From Pleurotus djamor (taxonomy: Eukaryota; Basidiomycota; Agaricomycetes; Agaricales; Pleurotaceae), in the NCBI GenBank assembly GCA_029747585.1, contig JAPEVF010000066.1, forward strand, positions 1 through 64,000: a stretch of DNA of 64,000 nucleotides, read 5' to 3'. Of the stretch, positions 22,557-33,212 are shown piece by piece. The notes under the pieces were generated by a model that had not been told where the DNA came from, made no database searches, and saw only the letters and a list, made by a program, of their open reading frames with translations. The number at the start of each line of letters is the position of its first letter. Positions within the stretch are counted from its first letter, which is position 1. Both the position numbers and the translations under genes were made by a program.

Positions 22557-24350
22557 ATGCAGGATCGTAGTAGCAAGGACGCCTTCAAGGGCCTGACCCA
22601 AAAGCTCTTCAACAAAATTGCTGAACGCCTCGATATTACCCCAGACTCCGATGTGCGTTCTTTGTTCTTCAGAGTGTTCATGTTAGTCTCATCAACCCAG
22701 AAAGGCTCATCAACAACCCCCACCCCCCAAATCCAGTGTCGATTCAACCACAGTATCAATACGATCATAACCCGGCGACGGGGGACTTGATTCAGAGCTT
22801 TGACGCGTTGGCGTTATCCGGAAAACCTCAGCCCCCTCCTCCTCCTCCACATCCCCATAGCCAATCCGACCCCGGCTCAACGGCGTTTGTAGGAGGGTTC
22901 TACGCGCCGCCAGCGAATGGGTCTGGTAGTAATGGATTCTCTCCGGGACCGCTTCCAAGACCGCCGGTGATGCCTATGCCATACGCGCAACCACCGCCCT
23001 ACGCACAGGCTCACCCACAAACATCACTGACGATGCAATACGCATTACAGCAAGGCGACATAAATTTACCTCCATCCAGACCTGCATCTACCTCTGTCCT
23101 TCCATCACTGAACGATCTCAACAAGTACGCTGCTCCCATCCAAACGCCCACGAAAGTTAAACCGCATGCACCGGCGATTAATACCGCGTCACCATCATCT
23201 TCGACCGATGTTAGCCTCTCGGCATCGAAGCCAAAGCCAGTGAAGAAGCCACCTCGTCGACGCGCGTCGTCTGATCCATATGTTCCGACACCCTCATCGC
23301 CTATAACACCTTCGATCAGCGCGAAAGGCGATTCGGGAGCAGTGCAGTGCAATGGCACGACTAAGAGCGGGAAACGGTGCACACGCCAGGTGAAAGGGAG
23401 TCTGTTGTCTGGGATCGACGGCGGAGGGGAAGTGTTTTGTCATCAGCATAGCAAAGAGGTGATGGTACAGTCTGGGTTTTATGCAAGGAAGAATGGAGAA
23501 TGGGTTGTCTTTGATGGTACGTGATTTTCTTGCGGAGTCGATGCTGTATCTAATTTGGAGTAGATTGGATTCCGTCGTACCTGCAAACAGACACTCAAGT
23601 GATGCTGAGATCAGAGATGGAAAAATCCAAGTCATTGAGTGACGTGGATGGGTATATCTACACATTCGAGATCATCGGTGCGTACTACCTTTCGTCAATG
23701 CGCACCTGGCACCCAGGCTCAACGAGCTGAAAGATCATGCTTCACCCACCATCAAGCTCAAAGTTGGACGAGCTGTGAACCTCGTCAAGCGGATTGACGA
23801 GTGGAGCAAACAGTGTTCATCGAAGGAGCAAGTCCTTCGTGGGTGGTATCCAGGTGTTGTTGATCCCGAAGATGGAGATGATGACTCGACGATTGACTTT
23901 GGTGGCGGCGGAGGCGTGAGCTTGTTGAAGGGTAAAGTGCGTGCTGGGGCCAAAGGTCCTTTGTGTCATCGCCTCGAACGGTTGGTCCACCTGGAATTAG
24001 CTGACCTGGCTTTTTCTGAGCCATACCTACACGCATCCTGGCCGAAGCTTGACGCGCCACCTGTTGCATCCTCAGCCTCCGGAAGTAATAGCGGCAGTGG
24101 CACCTCGACTCCAAAAAAAGGNTGCCAAGGGGAGGGGATACATCAAACCTTGTCCAGACTGTGAGTTTATCCCTCGCGGTCTTAGGACTGAACCCTCGCT
24201 TACTACTTTCTATGTTTAGGTGGCCAACTACATCAAGAGATCTTTGAGTTCACTCGAGTCAAGAAGGGGCGGTACAAAAACAAAGAATGGGAGTTGATTG
24301 TGAAGCCGGTAATCGAGAAATGGGGTGCCTTCGTTGAGAGTTATGTGTAA
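22557..24350 (+). CDS. T5orf172 (DUF1766, Mug113-like) domain protein
   Basis: The first exon probably starts at ATG 22557 (MQDRSSKDAFKG). The join to the next exon near 22650-22730 is not resolved. From 22736 the frame is clear: a long Pro/Ser-rich disordered part, then a cysteine/histidine group (VQCNGTTKSGKRCTRQ, EVFCHQH). The T5orf172 domain of the GIY-YIG superfamily follows: GYIYTFEI, LKVGRAVNLVKRIDEW, CHRLERLVHLELAD, PCPDCGQLHQEIFEF. Exons after 22736 end and start at 23516/23564, 23677/23734 and 24160/24220. Removing the N at 24122 makes the whole frame divisible by three, so the N is a spurious base. The domain is related to nucleases and DNA-binding proteins; Mug113 in fission yeast is meiotically upregulated. 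The role here is unknown. Confidence 0.85.
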
Positions 24351-24764
24351 GTGATGCATCGCGCTTGAGGCCTCGCCTCTGGATCTGGGACACTCGAAAC
24401 CGAGTCGACCCCTCCGTATCCTCGGAATGTTTTTGTTGTAATTGTAAACTATTGTGGACGTCTCGCCATTGTTTCCCCTACTGCACATCGCGCTATCCAC
24501 CATACCGTCACGCACCAGTTTACCCTTCTCTTATAACCTGATATCTGCTCCTTCCCTCTGTGCAATCTTTGCGGCTTCCTTGCGTGTAATTTACCTCCTA
24601 GTTCCAAACCGAACATTGCCTTTCTGCCGCCTGGTGACCTTCCCTACTGGGCGTCCTCGCAGGGAATTTTATGACCGCATTCGAACCACATGCTAACCGC
24701 ACCGTAGTGATTTTCCTTTCCCTCACGGACGACAGGCAAGGTGTTCGAATGTGGTCGAAAAAAA
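24351..24764. other. Intergenic, 0.4 kb
   Basis: The 3' flank of the T5orf172 gene, up to the tRNA on the other strand. No gene seen. Confidence 0.5.
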
Positions 24765-24838
24765 TGATTCGACCCAGGCTCGAACTGAGGACCTTCTGTG
24801 TGTAAGACAGATGCGATAACCAACTACGCCATCGAACC
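24765..24838 (-). tRNA. tRNA-Val (anticodon UAC)
   Basis: Read on the minus strand the 74 bases fold as a cloverleaf without intron. The acceptor stem is GGTTCGA with TCGAATC, the anticodon stem TCTGT/ACAGA carries loop CTTACAC with anticodon TAC, and the T arm is CTCAG-TTCGAGC-CTGGG, with discriminator A. UAC reads GUA (valine). Confidence 0.92.
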
Positions 24839-24956
24839 TGTGGCTTGTGGTCGTCTACAGAACTATTGGTTCCACTCACGCCGTAAAATTCAAGCAACCA
24901 ACCGCTTTCTCCAAAGCAACTCCAAAGAGTTGCATCATACTCAGTAACTTACCACC

Positions 24957-26030
24957 ATGGCTTGGAGATGCACGGGAGCAACGAACTCTGAACTCATCAC
25001 AAACATGCATTCGAACGAAATCATCAGAACAGAACGCGTAGCTCAAGTTAGCATCGTTCCGAGGCACTGCGAGTCAACGTCGACGGCTGATTAGGATTCA
25101 AATATTCAATGCTGGTAGGCTATGGAAAAAGTCGATCGAGCGAACTATGTTTTGGCGAAGGATAAGCCGTATGCTTATGAGGATTCTCCTCAGTTGAGTC
25201 GTTTCATGTTCTCTTGGCTCTCAGCAAAACTTAACCAGGTTTTGTAGACCAATTGGATACGGTGCAACCATCTCAGCACCTCATATGGTGGGCGGCGATG
25301 CCTTGCTCAGTCTCAATCGTATAGATAATGTCAAAACTCTCAGCACGCGTACGCAGTAGAGCACCTCCTCGATCGCCTGAAACCGGGAGCGAGAGTTCTC
25401 GACGTCGGAAGCGGATCTGGATACCTTGCTGCTGTTCTCCATCATCTTGTTTCTTCTGAATCATCAGAAGGAAGGAATGGAATGGTAGTCGGAATTGAGC
25501 ATATTACGGAGCTGGTTGATAGGTCGATTCAAAACCTTCAAAAGGATGGGCTCGGAGAAGCGTTGGAATCGGGTTGCATTGAAATCGTTGCTGGGGATGG
25601 ACGATTGGGTGAGTAACCGTCTGGATTCGAATGCGTCCACAGATAATATGGGGCTGATTTATCTGGTGCTCTCAGGATATCCTTCATGTGGTGAGCATCA
25701 GACGTTTCTGCTTATTTGTAGACCCTGCGTTTTTNGATGCGTTCAATAGGTCCTTATGATGTTATCCATGTCGGGGCAGCCGCGCCAACTGTCCCACAAG
25801 CCCTCATAGACCAGCTGGCATCACCTGGGAAGATGTTCATACCTGTCGGAACATACGCGCAGCACATCAAACTCGTGGAGAAAGATAACCACGGGAATGT
25901 CTCGCAGGAAAAGATCATGGATGTTAGAGTAAGTCTTCTTGGAATGTTCCGTCTTTCTTCTAGTCTAAAAACGTCCCTATACTAGTATGTTCCTTTGACC
26001 GATTTGGAGAAGCAGAGAAACGGGGCTTGA
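24957..26030 (+). CDS. Protein-L-isoaspartate O-methyltransferase, 235 aa
   Basis: Seven exons: 24957-25046, 25119-25192, 25248-25287, 25344-25608, 25676-25690, 25750-25928 and 25986-26030. All phases agree. The start has a strong context (ACCACCATGG). MAWRCTG at the N terminus, PIGYGATISAPHMHAY, the SAM-binding VLDVGSGSGYL, GDGRLGYPSCGPYD and IHVGAAAP are all hallmarks of PIMT. The enzyme methylates isoaspartyl residues with S-adenosylmethionine to start repair of aged proteins, probably in the cytosol. Exon five is only 15 bases. The N at 25735 is intronic and harmless. Length is close to the usual 225-230 aa. Confidence 0.94.
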
Positions 26031-26222
26031 CCCCCAACAAGAACATACGTTTGCGAGATTGTCTACATGACGACGCGCGGTCCTAGGAACTTTCCCAAAA
26101 AATTATATTTTACAAGACGTTGTATCGCCGCTCCAAATGTTGGCAACCATGACCCCCGAAACCCTGTCGATGTAACGTTCTTCCTCAATGAATTTCCTAT
26201 GACACGGTTCTTCCTATGTTCC

Positions 26223-27646
26223 TCAAATAACCACATCCACGTCTGTGAATTGCTTCAATTTCTCGACCATCTCTGCTTTCGGATGGCGTCTCTCGTGGGC
26301 GGATGACCGTAACTTCTTGATAGGTACTCCAGATTCCGCACGACTCCGGAGGAATTCAACCAACGGCGATGGGTCATTATTCACGACCACTTCAAGATCC
26401 ATGCCAAAGATTGTGATACCTTCAAGATGGTTATGTCCCTTTAGCTTTTCCCAAACTTGCGTTAGATATGTCTCGTCGGTGCTGATATCGAGTGTTTCTA
26501 TATTTGGCCACAGGTGTAGAAAGTCTGCGTAGATTCCGGACGTGTTGTCGGTGAAAACAAGCGATTTTATTTCATCTGGGGAGATGGCACTGAGAAGACG
26601 GTGGGTTGCATTGACAGAGCGATGAGAGCACGAGGAAGGAAATTCCATGTATACGGCGTCGTCGACCAACACACAAAGCTGGTTTGGGAAGAGATCCACG
26701 GTGAGCGAGGATGGGGGGCTTTGTGCACAGAACTCGGAGACATTGAGGATTTGAGCCTGCGTGATCGTCTTCACTGGAGTGGCAGTTGATTTCAATTCAT
26801 ATCGGGGAAACTGGGATTGCGAATGATGTTTGATGGTTGAGATAGAGTAGGTCGCATCGAAGTGGCTACTCGTCGTTTTGAAAAATAGCAAGCTTGGGGC
26901 TTCAATCGGGTCTCGCTGGAATGCGGTAAGGTTCTCGGCATCGACATGGGATAAGGGCATGACTACATAGGATAGATGTATATATTCCAGCTTTGGCGTA
27001 GCTTCGATGGTGGCCAAGATGTCTGATATGGTGAGCACCGGGAGGCGATCTATGCTGCCATCAAGGGTAAGTGACACCAATCGAGGGAAGCTGTAAACAC
27101 GCCGGGGTATGTTGCAGTGTACAACGCGGAGAGACTGAAGGCGTGGAAAGTCCTGCTTCAAGAACGAGCAGAGAGATGGGACTTCTTCTCCTTCATGCTC
27201 AACATAGAAGGTGTGCAAGAGGGGTAACGAGCAAGCGCTGTAATCCAGCGCATCAATATCCACCGATGTAGCGCGGTAGATATTGATATGCTGTAATCTG
27301 AGCATGTGGGGTCTGAAGAGTGGCCAAAGTTCTTCACGGCGCTCCGCAACGGGGATCTTGTCGTAGGCCAGTAGTGTGAGAGGGACAGATCCCGACCTCT
27401 CTAATACTTCTGCAGCTAGGGCTGGTTTCGTTATGAGGTCGATGTACTCCCAAAGGAGGGGGATTTCAGAAGGATGTTTCTCCACCGACGAGAAACCTGC
27501 GAGACGGCGATCCAACGCAAAGAGATGGGTATGGATGGATGGAGCGGTGCATCATGTCCGAGGTAAAATGATAGCCAGCATGCAGCCTTCAAATAGTGGA
27601 CGGTCTCCACTAATAGCTCTGCAGGGAGGTCGTCGATGTTGACCAT
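26223..27646 (-). CDS. F-box protein with frameshift
   Basis: The N terminus (MVNIDDLPAELLVETVHYL...VSRRWRNILLKSPSF) is an F-box that would bind Skp1 in SCF ubiquitin ligases. The rest (WEYIDLITKPALAAEVLERS onward, about 420 aa) is a leucine-rich C-terminal domain of the kind common in mushroom F-box proteins. The two halves are in different frames: at 27461-27465 the minus strand reads TCCTTTGGGAG where one more T would keep SPSFW-EYIDL in frame. So either a homopolymer sequencing error or a recent inactivating deletion. No intron is needed. This gene is not close in sequence to the F-box cluster at 40-61 kb. Confidence 0.75.
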
Positions 27647-27838
27647 GTTCTCGCCGATAGGCCACCAGTGCCAGGCTGTAATGTAATAAAATTTCTGACA
27701 AGGCTGTCTCCACGTGCGGCGCCGCTGGCCTGGAAATTAAGCCCGCACCACACGGGGCTGAAAATTCTCAAGGGAAGGATGGCAAGCCATATTCATTGTG
27801 ACGTTAGCCTGAGGGTACATAGGAGCTACACAATGTTC

Positions 27839-30097
27839 CTACAAAGCGTTGACATGCTCCAACGCATCTCTCACAAGTTTTTTGCTCTCGTGAGACCGGG
27901 GAGAAATTTCGCAAGGAAGTTCTTCAGGATGCCTGAACAGAGGAATGTGTCGCTGTGAAACATGCTTAAGGTTGTGGAAAACCAGAGACCCACCTTGTCA
28001 ATCCAGCGCCGTAAGTAACATCGATCGGGGTTCTTGCAGTCGTCGGGGTGATCGAGAGGGTTGCCAATATGGTAGCGACTGCTATCCAAATGCTTGAAGT
28101 AGCCAAGTGCCGACCAGGGCAGATCCTGGTAATTGTGACATCACCAAAGCTTATTGAATAGTGATCGTTTTCCCGCAAAAAGACCCACGCTCACCGACGA
28201 CCGAATCCAAAAGCAGCAGTAAAGGGAGGCTCTTCGTTTCCTCCAATTGATTTTGGAAGGTAACGTAAGGGGTTGAAAGTCTTGGGATCCTTGTACATGT
28301 TCTCGTCCAGTGACATCGCACTGAAATGAATTAGGTCCAGATGTTTTCAGTCGTTCAACCAAAGAAACGACGTACTAAGCATTGGCAAATACATACGAAC
28401 CCTTTGGTATAAACATTCCTTGATATACGTCGTCTGCAGTGGTGCGATGGGGGATGCCTATTACGCAGATATCAATACGGACCAGTAGGACTGAGACAAG
28501 CTGCGTACCTAGCGGTGCGATAGGGTGCCACCTACATACGAAACGAAGAATCTATGTTAAATTGAAGAACCAAAGGTTTGCTATTCTCACCTGAACAATT
28601 CCTCAACTAGTCCTCCCACGTATGGCAGCTTATCAAAGTCCTCGAAAGTTGGTAGGCGGTCTCGTCCAACGACACGGTCAATTTCCTCTTGCCCGCGTTC
28701 TTGGATATGCGGATGAAGGAGGACGATTACGAAGAACATGGCGAGCTCAGACCATGTCTTTTGGGGATAATTAGACTTGAAACAAAGGTAAGACGATGGG
28801 GCAGAAGGATACTTACCGTGCCTGCACCTGCGGCGTATATCACGCCAGCAGTACCCCTCATATCTTCCAAGTGTTCTTGAGTTGGACTGGGGGGCGAATT
28901 TTCAAGGAGCGTAGAAAGAAAGGACAGCTTTGGTGTCCCTTGGAGCTGGAGATAGAAAATTCAGTCTGCTGGAATGGAGTATTCCCTAAGACAAGTCCTA
29001 CATATTCAGCCCGAGTTCGGTCGAACGGGAGGTCTTGTAGCTTAACAATCGATGGTCTCCACTTCCGCGCGACATTAGCACAATGCGTTCCGGGAAACCA
29101 GGAAGGGAGGTAGCGAACTATGACGATCAGAATAAGTCTTGAAATCTGAACGGATGTGGCGCGAAAAGTACTCGCGGACGGGAAAGAAATCAACTGGATT
29201 GGCACCAGGATTCCCGGATTCGGACATTGATGATATATGGGCATTTGAGAGCTTGATATACTCGTCGTTGTCAGAGACAATCTGATGACCGTAGGCAATT
29301 CGCATCGCTATAGCGGTCGAGAAGCTATGGGATAAAGATAGCTTACTTCCTATCTCGGCTGGATGGGGTGAAAAAACATACCGACTGAGAAGATGATCAT
29401 ACTTCCCGTCGTTGGATTCCATCAAGCCAGCCACAAGTAAGTGCGCATTTTGAGCTTGCATGTGTTGAAATTTGGGACAAACATGGGGAGCGAGCTGTTG
29501 ATGGAGTAGTTTGCGATGCTTCCTGAACCTCGGGCCATAGCGTAAGAACGCGGCCGTGGCTTCCCATCCCAACCTGGAAGTAAGTAGAAAACGAAGCGCA
29601 GATCACATCAGCTCATCAATGTAGCGTGACGACTAAGGTCACGTACAACTCATAGACAGTTAGATTCGGACGGTCGCTATACAGAGCACTTCGTTGTTCT
29701 AGAAGGTCGATCGCGACTTTAACACTGTTTAAGATGATCATTGGGCGCCCAATCATCGTGAAGTATACGATGTCGCCTTGGAGGGTTTAGATTAGTTTTC
29801 ATAACTTCTTTGCACAAGAAGAGAAGGGGGTATTTCACCATATGTCTTGGACCATTCAGTGTATAGAAACTCGGGGCGTGATTCCGGAATTCTACGCAGG
29901 TGTCCTAGCAAGAACTCTCCTGGTGGACCGGGTGGGAGTGGAATTCGCGAAGCGGCTTTGAGGTGCCTCAGGTAGAAGTAAGATAAGAAGCAGACGATAC
30001 CTCCCAGTATGGCAAATAACATGTTGCTGAGGTGAAGAGGTATCATGGGGGCTTTTCCGTTGTTTTCAAGAGAGTCCAAGCCCAGCTTGGGGTACAT
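27839..30097 (-). CDS. Cytochrome P450 monooxygenase
   Basis: About 530 aa over roughly a dozen exons. It starts at 30097 or the in-frame ATG near 30045. An N-terminal membrane anchor (MLFAILGGIVCFLSYFYL) and the proline hinge LPPGPPG place it on the ER face. The K-helix ExxR is in GGLVEELFR, and the heme loop FGFGRR|ICPGRHLA is split by an intron, with the heme cysteine codon at 28119-28121. The last intron leads to a short tail ending in LEHVNAL before the stop at 27839. The I-helix reads YAAGAGT, where most P450s have an acidic residue before the Thr. The type resembles basidiomycete class II P450s used in secondary or xenobiotic metabolism; substrate unknown. No biosynthetic cluster is evident beside it. 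Confidence 0.88.
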
Positions 30098-31015
30098 ATG
30101 TATCCGGCTGTGATTGCGATTCAGTCAAAGACATCACCCTGGGGTTGCCCTGGGTGATTGCGAAAAAAATTTCAGGATACAGAGTGCAAATCATTGTGCA
30201 GAAAACGCGCCCATGTACCCTGAGAAAACAGGGTAGTGACTGTGAAGCAATATCATCCAGAAGTAGGGAAGTTATAGCTGAGAATTGAAGGGCGGCTGGC
30301 AGTCTCGCACTGAGGGCGTCGACCCGAGCAAACTTCGGGCGGCCTTGCCGATATGCGTTGTTGAATATCCCAAGAATATCCCAGGCATTTCTGACACATA
30401 CGATGTGCACAAGTTCCCAGGTTTTCAAAAGAAGGCAGTAGTACTAGAAGTTCGCAAGAGTGAAGCAGTCATTACTGAGTTCCGAGTTGGCTTCGGAGTG
30501 GTGGCGAAATTCCGGTCTGGTTGCAGACAAGTTGAGGCGCTTCTTCGGCGCTTCTCGGCCTCTGCCCTTTGCCATCATGATCAGCGCTGTCCGTGGTTCT
30601 CGAGTCTCGAGTGGACACTCAAAAGCGTGGCCTCCATTGAGGGTCTATTTCCAATACTTTCAGCTCGAAACGCGAATACTACACCCTCAAAGGTCTTTTC
30701 TGATATGGAACTGTGCTTGGAACCTCGCGCATGAAGACTCCAAGAAGACTCTTTCCATTGTCCTACCTTTATGTAAGGCGACAGATGCCGTGACCAGTGT
30801 AACCAGTGACCACTGTCAACTTTGCAAATGAAAGCTATGCTCTTGTGGAACTGACCATATTGCTGGGTGGCTACTCTGTCAAATCCGTTGCACAATCCGT
30901 TCACAAAGTGGTCGCCACGAAAATGTATAAAAGGCCGGCCTATCCAGCTCACAAATAACCCCCCGAAATCTCTCACTAAGTCCTCAGAAACGTCCCTTTA
31001 TCAGAATCAGCGACT
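30098..31015. other. Intergenic, 0.9 kb, with TATA promoter at its right end
   Basis: Short overlapping frames on both strands show no domain. It holds the P450 promoter on the left and the Pro/Gln-rich gene promoter on the right. Confidence 0.5.
30926..30933 (+). promoter_or_regulatory. TATA box (TATAAAAG)
   Basis: Lies 90 bases before ATG 31016. The upstream bases contain GTGGTCGCCAC, similar to words in neighbouring promoters. Confidence 0.75.
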
Positions 31016-32464
31016 ATGGCTTCTACTTCCAACTCAAAAGAGGAATTTGGTTTTTACACTGAAGCTGGGAATCCCGCCGCCTACCTTGGGTCTGATAGTG
31101 CGTCTCGTTTTTCTCAAGGTTGCCATATTACCCCCAAGGAACGTGCCCGGAGGGTCAATGAAAACCAATCCACTTCTTACAGTGACAGTGAGACTGAGAC
31201 CGAGACGGAAACGGAAACTGAAACGGAAACTGAAGATGATGCTGAAGATTCTGGATCCCACGACGCTGTCCGGCCAACTAATCTTTTGGATGCTGCTTCC
31301 GTTGGACAACAGGCGAAGCGACATACAGAGGCGCAGGAGAGGAGCAAGATCCTTCCTGGCCAAGCACCTTCTACCAATCAAGTTCGACTACCCATCCCGC
31401 ATGTTGGCCCTGCCCAACCGCAAGCCTATCGAGAAGGGCCATTTCAAGAGTTCTTGAGAAACCTTGGTCCTGTCTACCCTACGCCAGGACCAAACTTTGA
31501 AGAACGACCCGTTCAAATTCAAGCCTCTGCTCGCGCAATCCGAGTTCCAGATCTCCCGTTCGTGTTTCCTGAGCTTACTGACGTCCAACCTCTCCAACAA
31601 CAGCATTCTATGGGCGAGCCCATTCCTGCGCCAGCTCAAGCTCCTGTGATGCAACCCTCCTTCCCCCAAGGGAACACTGTCGGCCCCATTAATGTTCCCC
31701 GAGAACGTCACCAAACATACCGCTCTCGTGGTCAAGCACCTTTCCATCCCCATGGCGGCCAAGTTGGTGAACCACTCGAAGGACTTGTGTTAGGCCCTGA
31801 TTTTGATCGCCGAGTCTCGAAACTCCTCGAAAAGCAGCCACTACCCCAACCTCCTTACCCGCCCCTTGTCAACTACGTCCCACTCCATCAGCAGCGTCTC
31901 GCACCTCCTCAGCCTCTACCTACGCAACAGCAAGCTCAACCTCAACCGGAACAGGAACCAGCTCCTACCGTCCGACTTCAAGCAACTCTCCAACCGAACC
32001 TGGCTCAACCGCTCCCGAATGTTGATCAGCAGCGAAGTCGCCCTGTTGAAGAGGAACAAGTCAAACCCTCCGTCCCAGCAGACTTGGACGCAGTAGTTCA
32101 AGGCCACGGCCTAGGCCAGGGCAATAATTTCTTTTATGGCTGCAATGTCACCTTCAACACTGGTCCCCCTCGGCGTTCTCGGTCATACGGATATGAGCGT
32201 CAGCGCGAAGAAGTCCATCCCTACCGACGCTCTCACAAAGATATGAACAACATCGATAACAGCAACGGTGTTCGTCGTGCTCGAGGGGATTCTCATAATC
32301 ATCAAGATCAGAATATGGCTTTTTCTGGTTTCGACGGTTTGGGAAGTCCTGCTCAAGCACATGCGTTTCAAGGACCCCAACAAGCTCGATCTCAACCTCG
32401 GTATCGTCGTCAATATGATCAGGATATTGGCGCCGGGCCATCTCGTCTTCACGCCACCTTCTAA
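31016..32464 (+). CDS. Hypothetical Pro/Gln-rich low-complexity protein, 482 aa
   Basis: An intronless frame with an upstream TATA box. The N-terminal 50 residues look partly ordered. A Ser-Asp/Glu-Thr repeat (SDSETETETETE...) follows near residues 55-72, then a long Pro/Gln/Leu-rich part and an Arg/Asp/Gly-rich C terminus. It is probably disordered throughout. I do not recognise it. It lies just upstream of the integrase gene in the same direction. The TE repeat makes a shadow frame on the minus strand, which I left out. Confidence 0.65.
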   Translation: MASTSNSKEEFGFYTEAGNPAAYLGSDSASRFSQGCHITPKERARRVNENQSTSYSDSETETETETETETETEDDAEDSGSHDAVRPTNLLDAASVGQQAKRHTEAQERSKILPGQAPSTNQVRLPIPHVGPAQPQAYREGPFQEFLRNLGPVYPTPGPNFEERPVQIQASARAIRVPDLPFVFPELTDVQPLQQQHSMGEPIPAPAQAPVMQPSFPQGNTVGPINVPRERHQTYRSRGQAPFHPHGGQVGEPLEGLVLGPDFDRRVSKLLEKQPLPQPPYPPLVNYVPLHQQRLAPPQPLPTQQQAQPQPEQEPAPTVRLQATLQPNLAQPLPNVDQQRSRPVEEEQVKPSVPADLDAVVQGHGLGQGNNFFYGCNVTFNTGPPRRSRSYGYERQREEVHPYRRSHKDMNNIDNSNGVRRARGDSHNHQDQNMAFSGFDGLGSPAQAHAFQGPQQARSQPRYRRQYDQDIGAGPSRLHATF

Positions 32465-33212
32465 GAGTTCTTTCTACCCAGGAGGGTGAGTTTGGACCGT
32501 GTTGTGGCACACACCCCTGGTACTCACTGACGCTCATCGTGGACCTGCTTCATTCTGAATTCATAGCAAGCACATCTATCACCATCTCCTCGTCCCTCTT
32601 CTTCTCTTTTATATTTTCTCCTTTTGTTTCGTTTTTCCTTTACCCCGATTGCGATATGTATTATATTCTATCTGGTGGTGACCCTTCCCTACGGCCATCG
32701 TCAACCACAGCCTGATTTGGCTTTTACCTTACCCTTTATCCTACTTGATACCATGTCAATGCCGATTTCGAGACCTATCGCTGCGTCTCCATTCCGTTGT
32801 CTGTTCTGACCTTAAGTTCAAACTCATGTGTCCCTCAATGTGGCGATGGATGGTGCTGGTTGCGAGCGGATGAAGAGGTAGATATAATTATCGTCGGCGG
32901 GAGATACGCGGTTGGTTTCAGTGCTTTTGTGGACAGTTTTGCGTGGTGATCGATGAGTCAGCAGGCTTAGCTTTTGTCCGTCGTCTCCACCGACCCGAGT
33001 TCATTGTCTGTCATGACAACCACCGTGTTGGGCTTTTGTCCCACTGACTCGAGTTCATCGTGTGGCACAGTGACCACCATGGCTACTGCTCGCCACCCAA
33101 TTCTATATAAATCTCGTCTACTTCCTCTGCCTGGATCCCTCGTTCAACTCCTTGGTCTTCCAACGGTCGTCACCTTCATCATCACCACTGACTCCTCACC
33201 ATTACCATCGCC
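32465..33212. other. Intergenic, 0.75 kb, promoter with imperfect direct repeat
   Basis: No gene. An imperfect direct repeat (32971-33027 and 33033-33081, both starting CTTTTGTCC and containing GAGTTCAT) precedes a TATA box. Confidence 0.55.
33104..33110 (+). promoter_or_regulatory. TATA box of integrase gene
   Basis: TATATAA about 105 bases before ATG 33213. GTGACCACCATG lies just upstream (about 33070-33081) and recurs exactly before the alpha-kinase gene. Confidence 0.7.

Noticed and set aside
26067..26306. Plus-strand frame after the methyltransferase
   Set aside because: It overlaps the end of the F-box gene on the other strand and shows no domain.
31034..31381. Minus-strand frames opposite the Glu-Thr repeat
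   Set aside because: They are the complement of a GAGAC/GAAAC repeat (Ser-Val runs) and have no independent support.
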